The notes beneath the pieces were generated by a model. The model was not told the DNA's origin and did no database searches. It saw only the letters and a list, made by a program, of their open reading frames with translations. This document shows, one piece after another, positions 1 through 4,119 of a stretch of 5,338 nt of DNA (within the stretch, counting starts at the first letter, position 1; each line of letters begins with the position of its first letter). The DNA is from Actinoplanes liguriensis (GTDB taxonomy: Bacteria; Actinomycetota; Actinomycetes; Mycobacteriales; Micromonosporaceae). The stretch covers positions 16,421 to 21,758 of the forward strand of contig KL571421.1 in NCBI GenBank assembly GCA_000715855.1, given 5' to 3'. A program made the position numbers and the translations under genes.

Positions 1-27
1 CGCCGGCCTGCAGCCGTTGACGCTGGG

Positions 28-450
28 CTAACAGCCGCAGGCGGCGCCGGCCGGGGCGGTCAGCTCGTCGGCGGGGCGGGACCACTCGCCCCGCTCGTCG
101 CGCACCGGGAAACCCTCCCGGACCCAGTACTCGTAGCCGCCGATCATCTCCTTGACCGGGTAACCCAGCTTGGCGAACTCGAGCGCCGCCCGGGTCGCCC
201 CGTTGCATCCCGGCCCCCAGCAGTAGGTGACCACCGCCGTCCCGGCCGGGATCAGCTCGGCGGCCCGTCCGGCGATCTCCCGGGTCGGCAGGTGCACCGC
301 GGCGGGGAGGTGTCCCTGCCGCCATGCCTCGTCGCTCCGCGAGTCGACCACGATCACGCCGGGCGTGCCGGCTTCCAGGTCGGCGTGGACGTCGCTGACG
401 TCGGTCTCGAAGCGGAGCCGGTTGCTGAAGTGTTCGATAGCGCTGGTCAT
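28..450 (-). CDS. Single-domain rhodanese-like sulfurtransferase
   Basis: This 140-residue protein is one rhodanese domain. Rhodaneses carry sulfane sulfur as a cysteine persulfide and pass it to acceptors such as cyanide, thiols or proteins; the acceptor here is unknown. An early-strand VVDSRSDEAW motif lies near residues 34-43, followed by GHLPAAVHLP (46-55), which is the usual substrate-side segment. The active-site region is YCWGPGCNGATRAA (76-89). C82 has the canonical C-x4-R spacing to R87, while C77 sits at the end of the preceding strand, so either could be the catalytic cysteine. MIGGYEYWVREGFPV (102-116) is the typical C-terminal signature. There is no signal peptide, so it is probably cytoplasmic. 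The last three residues are C-G-C, an unusual tail. The ATG is chosen because the domain begins soon after it; no clear ribosome site precedes it. It is divergent from the GlxA-type regulator, which may control it (inference). Confidence 0.9.
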   Translation of the reverse strand: MTSAIEHFSNRLRFETDVSDVHADLEAGTPGVIVVDSRSDEAWRQGHLPAAVHLPTREIAGRAAELIPAGTAVVTYCWGPGCNGATRAALEFAKLGYPVKEMIGGYEYWVREGFPVRDERGEWSRPADELTAPAGAACGC

Positions 451-501
451 GGCACTGATCGTGCCGCCCGGCCGGGAACGAGCCCAGTGGCACTGATGCC
501 A
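450..501. promoter_or_regulatory. Candidate operator: TGGCACTGAT direct repeat with nested inverted repeats
   Basis: The 10-mer TGGCACTGAT occurs at 450-459 and again at 488-497, 38 bases apart. The first copy begins inverted repeat GGCAC-TGATC-GTGCC (451-465), and the second is part of TGGCA-CTGA-TGCCA (488-501). Both lie between the divergent rhodanese and GlxA-type genes, and the second overlaps the proposed -35 of the regulator. AraC-family regulators often bind paired direct repeats, and the AdpA consensus TGGCSNGWWY shares the TGGC core, although these copies do not match it in full. Autoregulation and control of the rhodanese gene are inferences. Confidence 0.45.
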
Positions 502-515
502 TCGACCGCTAAGAT
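487..515 (+). promoter_or_regulatory. Putative promoter of the GlxA-type regulator, leaderless
   Basis: GTGGCA (487-492, four of six matches to TTGACA) and TAAGAT (510-515, fits TANNNT) are 17 bases apart. Only six bases separate the -10 from the ATG at 522, so transcription would start at or next to the start codon. No Shine-Dalgarno sequence is present, which agrees with a leaderless mRNA, a common arrangement in actinobacteria. Confidence 0.45.
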
Positions 516-521
516 CTCGCC

Positions 522-698
522 ATGCTGCAGATCGGGAAGCGCGGTCCGTCGGTCACGGTCCTCGCGTACGACGGGATGTCCGGCTTCGAGCTCGGCATCG
601 TCACCGAGGTGTTCGGCCTGCCCCGCCCCGAGTTCGACCGCCCCTGGTACTGTCTCTTATACACATCCTGGACACGTTCGCCGCCGGCCGGACCTTGA
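522..698 (+). pseudogene. 5' fragment of GlxA/AdpA-type transcriptional regulator, broken at a mosaic-end sequence
   Basis: This is the N-terminal piece of the same gene as 668-1441. Residues 11-43 (VTVLAYDGMSGFELG..., then EVFGLPRPEFDRPWY) match the first strand and helix of the DJ-1/PfpI-like domain in GlxA-family regulators. After codon 43 the frame enters the 18-base Tn5/Nextera mosaic end at 650-667, reads about 15 unrelated residues and stops at TGA 696-698. The downstream part of the gene is in another frame (first codon base congruent to 2 mod 3, against 0 here). In relatives, roughly 25 residues lie between the PWY segment and the LDTFAAG segment, and those are absent. The start at 522 is favoured by the -10-like TAAGAT just upstream and by homology starting within the first dozen residues. 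I think the gene is intact in the organism and broken only in this assembly. Confidence 0.75.
650..667. other. Tn5/Nextera mosaic-end sequence embedded in the contig
   Basis: Bases 650-667 read CTGTCTCTTATACACATC, identical to 18 of the 19 bases of the Tn5 mosaic end used in tagmentation adapters; base 668 is C where the mosaic end has T. Translations across it give the well-known artefact peptides VYKRQ and MCIRDS on the minus strand and VSYTH on the plus strand. There is a single end only: no second end, no transposase gene and no 9-base target duplication. It lies inside a conserved domain with a frame change and missing residues, which points to adapter left in an assembly, not to an insertion in the genome. 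Confidence 0.95.
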
Positions 699-1441
699 TC
701 GTCCCCGGGGTGCCGGACGTCCGCGCCGACCCGTCCCCCGCCCTGGTCGCCGCGTTGCGGGCGGCGCACGCCCGGGGCGCCCGGATCATGTCGATCTGCT
801 CGGGCGCGTTCGCGCTGGCCGGCGCCGGGCTGCTGGACGGCCGCCGGGTCACCACCCACTGGCGGTACGCGGAGCTGCTGCGCGCCCGCCATCCCGCCGT
901 CGAGGTCGACGCGGACGTTCTCTACCTCGACGACGGTGACGTCCTGACCAGCGCCGGCAGCGCCGCCGGGCTGGACCTGTGCCTGCACGTGATCCGCCGC
1001 GACCACGGGCCGGCGATCGCCAACGCGGTCGCCCGCCGCCTGGTCGTCCAGCCGCACCGGGACGGGGGCCAGGCCCAGTTCATCGAGGCGCCGGTGACCG
1101 ACGACCCGGCCGACGACCGGCTGGCCCGGAGCATGGAGTGGGCGCTGGCCAACCTCGCCGAGCCGATCACCGTCGAGGTCCTGGCCCGGCGGGCGCACAT
1201 GTCCACCCGCACGTACCTGCGGCACTTCGCGCGGGCGACCGGCGTCACCCCGATCCGCTGGCTGATCGCGCAGCGGGTGCACGCCACCCTCGCCCTGCTG
1301 GAGACCACGGCGAGCCCGATCGAGGAGGTGGGCGCCGCCGTGGGCTTCGACTCGCCGGTGACGTTCCGGCACCACTTCACGCAGACGATGCGGACGTCAC
1401 CCTCCGCCTACCGCAAGGCGTTCCGCTCGGCGCCCGCGTAG
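668..1441 (+). CDS. GlxA/AdpA-type transcriptional regulator (DJ-1/PfpI domain plus AraC HTH), 3' part
   Basis: This is the main part (257 codons) of a GlxA-family regulator whose first 43 codons lie at 522-650. Numbering from the leucine at 668, VPGVPD (12-17) and IMSICSGAFALAGAGLLDG (40-58, C44 in the nucleophile-elbow position) belong to the DJ-1/PfpI-like domain; this domain usually senses a ligand or mediates dimerisation in these regulators and need not be catalytic. TSAGSAAGLDLCLHVIR (94-110) is a family signature. Residues 155-253 form an AraC/XylS double helix-turn-helix, with helices near 168-190 and 218-240 (PIEEVGAAVGF, then FRHHF). The two pieces total 300 residues against roughly 315-330 in relatives, agreeing with a missing segment at the mosaic end. 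The TTG at 695 would be a spurious start, because homology extends upstream of it. The ligand and targets are unknown; the divergent rhodanese gene is the obvious candidate target. The stop lies two bases from that of the convergent gene. Confidence 0.85.
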   Translation: MDTFAAGRTLIVPGVPDVRADPSPALVAALRAAHARGARIMSICSGAFALAGAGLLDGRRVTTHWRYAELLRARHPAVEVDADVLYLDDGDVLTSAGSAAGLDLCLHVIRRDHGPAIANAVARRLVVQPHRDGGQAQFIEAPVTDDPADDRLARSMEWALANLAEPITVEVLARRAHMSTRTYLRHFARATGVTPIRWLIAQRVHATLALLETTASPIEEVGAAVGFDSPVTFRHHFTQTMRTSPSAYRKAFRSAPA

Positions 1442-1443
1442 GA

Positions 1444-2082
1444 CTATCGCGCGACTTTCGGGTCGGGGCCCTGGTAGGCGAGCGTGGCGAAGATCGTGTC
1501 CGCGCCCATCCGCGCGACGAACACATACCGCCCGTGCTCGCCGGGCTCGGTGCCGTAGCTGCTGAAGACCCGCTCGTCCCCCGACTTGCCGGCCAGGGCG
1601 GCCGGGCACGAGACGGTCACGTCCGACCCGGCCTCGGGGGCGAGCCGTTTCGCTGCCCAGTCGGCGACCGCCTTGCAGGACTCCGCTGTCGCGGGCGTGG
1701 ACCAGACGACCGTGAAACCGTTGTCGTGCAGCAGCACCGGGCCCCCGTCCTGCTCGGCCCACCGGATGTCATCGGTGGTGTCGATCGCCGGGTCCTCGGA
1801 CCGCTGCCAGCCGGGCGGCCCGCCGTAGGCCAGGACGCCCTGCAGGGCGGTGTCCCGCTCCGCGTCCGGCGACGGTTGCCGGGTCGAGATCCAGGCGACC
1901 AGCGCGACCACGACGACGAGCAGCACCCCGCCCGCGATGACGATCGGCCGTCGTCGCCGGCTCGGGGTGGTGAGCGGCTCGGCCGGGCTTGTCTCAGTCA
2001 CCCGCCCGGCGTCACTTGTCTCAGTCACCCGGCCGGCGTCACTTGTCTCAGTGACCCGCCCGCCGTCACTTGTCTCAGTCAC
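1444..2082 (-). CDS. Small single-pass membrane protein of unknown function with N-terminal 9-residue repeats
   Basis: I do not recognise this 212-residue protein. It starts with a Thr/Glu/Ser-rich segment made of 9-residue repeats (MTETSDGGR, then VTETSDAGR twice, then VTETSPAEP; residues 1-36). A basic RRRR (42-45) and one hydrophobic segment (about 47-65, PIVIAGGVLLVVVVALVAWIS) follow. By the positive-inside rule the repeats are cytoplasmic and residues 70-212 are outside. The outer domain has two cysteines, C136 and C159, which could form a disulfide. It begins 10 bases after the GH42 stop on the same strand and is probably co-transcribed and perhaps translationally coupled. The annotated start is a GTG at 2082-2080; other in-frame GTG codons recur in the repeat copies at 2028-2026 and 2001-1999, so the N-terminus could be up to 27 residues shorter. 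A cell-envelope role is plausible, but nothing shows that it works with the glycosidase. Confidence 0.75.
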   Translation of the reverse strand: MTETSDGGRVTETSDAGRVTETSDAGRVTETSPAEPLTTPSRRRRPIVIAGGVLLVVVVALVAWISTRQPSPDAERDTALQGVLAYGGPPGWQRSEDPAIDTTDDIRWAEQDGGPVLLHDNGFTVVWSTPATAESCKAVADWAAKRLAPEAGSDVTVSCPAALAGKSGDERVFSSYGTEPGEHGRYVFVARMGADTIFATLAYQGPDPKVAR

Positions 2083-2095
2083 CCGCCCAGTGTCA
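1988..2095. repeat. Four-unit 27-bp tandem repeat across a stop-start junction
   Basis: The units are 1988-2014, 2015-2041, 2042-2068 and 2069-2095, with no gaps. On the minus strand each begins with TGAC and ends with CTGAGACAAG, and the copies differ at only a few bases in the GC-rich middle. The outermost unit contains the GH42 stop codon (2095-2093) and the GTG start of the next gene (2082-2080). The unit length is a multiple of three, so added copies extend the downstream protein by nine residues without a frameshift. The array may have arisen by slippage or unequal exchange. Confidence 0.95.
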
Positions 2096-4057
2096 CGCAG
2101 GCCGCCAAACCAGCACGCCGCCGGGCTGCACCGTCACGGGTCCGGTCACCGCACGGCCGGTGACCGCGTTCGATCCCGGCCCCGGCAGCGGGACCATCCC
2201 GGGCGTCCCGCCGTGGTTGAAGAGAAACACCAGGTCACCCTGCCGGACCGCCTCGACTCCCGGCGGCAGCCCGGGCAGCACCGGCGTCACCCCCGCCTCG
2301 GCGGCCACCCGTTCCAGCAGCCGGCGCAGCGCGTCGTCGTCGAGGCCGGGCGAGACATACCACGCCACACCCTTCCCGAACCGGTTCCGGGTGATCGCCG
2401 GCGCTCCCGCCAGCACGTCCCCGGCATAGCCCACCACGGTCTCCGCGCCGGCCGTCTCGACCCGCTCACTCCACCGGACGCCCTGGTCACCGTTGTCCAG
2501 CGCGATCGTCGTGCCGGGGGCGAGCGGCCGCCACTCCACCACCCGGACCCCCAGGACATCGCGGAACGCGCCGGGATAGCCACCGAGCCGGATCCGCCCC
2601 GCCGGGTCCGCGATCCCGCTGAGGTGCCCCACCACCAGATGGCCACCACCGGCGACGAACTCCCGCAGGGCCGCCGCGCTCTCGTCGGAGATCAAGAACA
2701 AATGCGGCAGAACAACTATTCGGTACGCCGTGAGCCCCGCCCCGAATCCCTCCCGCCCGGGGAACACGAAGTCGGTCGCGACGCCCGCCCGGTACAGCGC
2801 TCGATGCGCCTGCTGCACCGCGGCGGGGTAGTCGATGTCCGCGGCCGGCAGCCCACCGCCCTGCAACGCCCACCACGACGGCGCGTCCCAGCCCACCGCC
2901 ACCCGCGCCTCGACCGTGCCCCCGGCGTGCGGTGCGAGCGCCTTCAACGCCCGGCCCAGCCCCACCGCCTCCCGGAACACCGGGCTGTCCGGCCCGGCGT
3001 GCGGCACCAGCGCCGAGTGGAACAGCTCCGCCCCGCCGCGCGGCTGCCGCCACTGGAAGTACATCGCGCCGCGCGACCCGCGAGCCACGTAGTTCAGGCT
3101 GTGCCTGGTCAGGCGCCCGGGCTCCTTGGCGTGCATCCGCCCCGGCGTGTAGATCAGGTTCGGCGCGGTCTCCATCAACAGCCACTCGCCGCCGGCCCAG
3201 CCCCGGGCCAGGTCCCCGCCGAACGCGGTCTCCGCCTCACCCTCGATGCCCGCCGCGGCCGGATAGTGGTCGACCGCGACGACGTCCACTTCGGACGCCC
3301 AGCGCGCGTGGTCCACACTCACCCAGCCGCCCTGCACGAAGTTCGTCGTGATCGGCACCACGGGGGACGCCGCCCGGAGCAGGTCCCGCTGCTCGGTGAA
3401 CGCCCCCAGCAGCTCGTCGGAGAGGAACCGCCGGAAGTCCAGCACGTGCGCCGGGTTCGGCAGGTACTGCGTGGCCCGCGGCGGCATGATCTGCGCCCAG
3501 TCCGAGTAGCGCTGACTCCAGAACGCCGTGGTCCAGGACTCGTTCAGCGCGTCCAGGTCACCGTGCTTCTTCCGCAGCCACGACCGGAACGCCTCCGCGG
3601 TGAGGTCGCAGCGGCAATCCGTCCCGTACTCGTTGTGCACGTGCCAGAGCGCCAATGCCGGATGCCGCGCGTAACGGCCGGCCAGCTCGGCGGCGATCCT
3701 CCGGGCGGCGGCGCGGTAGGCGGGCGCGGAGACGCAGTACGTGTCCCGGCTCCCGTGCGTCAGCCGGACCCCGTCCGCGGTCACCGGCAGGCCCTCCGGG
3801 TGCGCCAGCGTGAACCAGGGCGGCGGCGAAGCGGTCGGGGTGGCGAGCGCGACTTTGATCCCGCCGTCGTGCAACAGATCCATGATCCGGTCGAGCCAGT
3901 CGAACGTGAAGCGCCCCTCCTCCGGCTCCAGGTGCGACCATGCGAAGACACCGAGCGAGACCATGGTGACGCCGGCCTGCCGCATCAGTGCGACGTCCTC
4001 GGCCCAGACCTCCTGCGGCCACTGCTCTGGGTTGTAGTCGCCACCGAAGAACAGCAT
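2093..4057 (-). CDS. GH42 beta-galactosidase, cytoplasmic
   Basis: This 654-residue protein is a full-length GH42 beta-galactosidase (family usually about 650-690), which hydrolyses terminal beta-D-galactosides with retention. The start MLFFGGDYNPEQWP is typical and argues for the ATG at 4057, which has AAGGTGG four bases upstream. Residues 1 to about 375 form the TIM barrel: HNEYG (141-145) holds the acid/base E143, and LLMETAPN (293-300) holds the nucleophile E296. About 385-590 is the alpha/beta domain that mediates trimerisation in the family, and about 595-654 is the small C-terminal beta domain. C108, C148 and C150 match three of the four zinc ligands known from the Thermus enzyme, but the fourth position is T153, so the metal site may be incomplete. 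There is no signal peptide, so it should act on imported sugars. It has its own promoter, probably shared in regulation with the divergent GH95 gene, and leads into the small membrane-protein gene. Confidence 0.96.
   Translation of the reverse strand: MLFFGGDYNPEQWPQEVWAEDVALMRQAGVTMVSLGVFAWSHLEPEEGRFTFDWLDRIMDLLHDGGIKVALATPTASPPPWFTLAHPEGLPVTADGVRLTHGSRDTYCVSAPAYRAAARRIAAELAGRYARHPALALWHVHNEYGTDCRCDLTAEAFRSWLRKKHGDLDALNESWTTAFWSQRYSDWAQIMPPRATQYLPNPAHVLDFRRFLSDELLGAFTEQRDLLRAASPVVPITTNFVQGGWVSVDHARWASEVDVVAVDHYPAAAGIEGEAETAFGGDLARGWAGGEWLLMETAPNLIYTPGRMHAKEPGRLTRHSLNYVARGSRGAMYFQWRQPRGGAELFHSALVPHAGPDSPVFREAVGLGRALKALAPHAGGTVEARVAVGWDAPSWWALQGGGLPAADIDYPAAVQQAHRALYRAGVATDFVFPGREGFGAGLTAYRIVVLPHLFLISDESAAALREFVAGGGHLVVGHLSGIADPAGRIRLGGYPGAFRDVLGVRVVEWRPLAPGTTIALDNGDQGVRWSERVETAGAETVVGYAGDVLAGAPAITRNRFGKGVAWYVSPGLDDDALRRLLERVAAEAGVTPVLPGLPPGVEAVRQGDLVFLFNHGGTPGMVPLPGPGSNAVTGRAVTGPVTVQPGGVLVWRPA
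2143..2166. repeat. Perfect 9-bp inverted repeat inside the 3' end of the GH42 gene
   Basis: CGGTCACCG (2143-2151) and CGGTGACCG (2158-2166) are perfect complements around a six-base loop, about 50 bases before the GH42 stop. The stretch encodes the VTG-rich end of the protein. There is no T tract, so I do not call it a terminator; it may simply reflect repeated Val-Thr-Gly codons, or could form an mRNA hairpin ahead of the downstream gene. Confidence 0.5.
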
Positions 4058-4061
4058 CGCA

Positions 4062-4068
4062 CCACCTT
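4062..4068 (-). promoter_or_regulatory. Ribosome binding site of the GH42 gene
   Basis: AAGGTGG on the minus strand lies four bases before the ATG at 4057-4055 (seven from its AAGG core). It is the clearest Shine-Dalgarno sequence in the window and fixes the GH42 start. Confidence 0.7.
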
Positions 4069-4095
4069 GACTTTAGTTTTGACCCTGAACAAAGT
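4067..4095 (+). promoter_or_regulatory. Possible leaderless promoter of the GH95 gene
   Basis: TTGACT (4067-4072, five of six consensus bases) and CAAAGT (4090-4095, A at position 2 and T at 6) are 17 bases apart. Transcription would begin close to the GTG at 4103, which has no convincing Shine-Dalgarno sequence, so a leaderless mRNA is proposed. The -10 is weak, so this is tentative. Confidence 0.35.
4072..4094. promoter_or_regulatory. Imperfect dyad, candidate operator between GH42 and GH95
   Basis: TTTAGTT (4072-4078) and AACAAAG (4088-4094) are imperfect inverted arms, five of seven paired, around a nine-base spacer centred at 4083. The dyad overlaps the GH42 -10 and probable start point, and lies between the proposed GH95 -35 and -10 boxes. 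Sugar-responsive repressors of the ROK or LacI families use AT-rich dyads of this sort, but no such regulator is encoded in the window and the family cannot be assigned. Confidence 0.4.
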
Positions 4096-4119
4096 AAGCA
4101 TCGTGACCAGCTCCGTCAA
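4091..4119 (-). promoter_or_regulatory. Putative promoter of the GH42 gene
   Basis: On the minus strand TTGACG (4119-4114) and TACTTT (4096-4091) are separated by exactly 17 bases. They match five of six -35 bases and the TANNNT form of the -10. The predicted start near 4084 gives a leader of about 27 bases that includes the AAGGTGG site. The -35 lies within the first codons of the divergent GH95 reading frame, so the two promoters interleave. Confidence 0.6.

Noticed and set aside
1..27. Terminator or gene fragment at the left edge
   Set aside because: Only short, weak self-complementary stretches are present and 27 bases are too few to support a call.
450..501. True AdpA binding site
   Set aside because: The TGGC core is shared, but the copies miss the S at position 5 and the G at position 7 of TGGCSNGWWY, so only a generic AraC-type operator is proposed.
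650..667. A genuine Tn5/IS50 or mini-transposon insertion in the regulator
   Set aside because: Only one 18-base end is present, with no transposase, no second end and no 9-base target duplication, and coding sequence is missing at the site.
292..939. Plus-strand open frame overlapping the rhodanese and the regulator
   Set aside because: It is Arg/Pro-rich shadow translation of GC-rich DNA, runs through the mosaic end and crosses two real genes.
509..1375. Long minus-strand open frame opposite the regulator
   Set aside because: It is antisense to conserved DJ-1 and AraC domains and contains the artefact peptide VYKRQ.
1438..1447. Bidirectional terminator between the convergent regulator and membrane-protein genes
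   Set aside because: The two stop codons are two bases apart and I see no convincing hairpin at the junction.
1988..2095. CRISPR array
   Set aside because: The 27-bp units abut one another with no unique spacers, there are only four, and they lie in a reading frame with no cas genes.
979..2163. Long plus-strand open frame of about 394 codons
   Set aside because: It reads out of frame through the regulator and antisense through the membrane-protein gene; its composition is low-complexity and its apparent repeats are the antisense of the 27-bp array.
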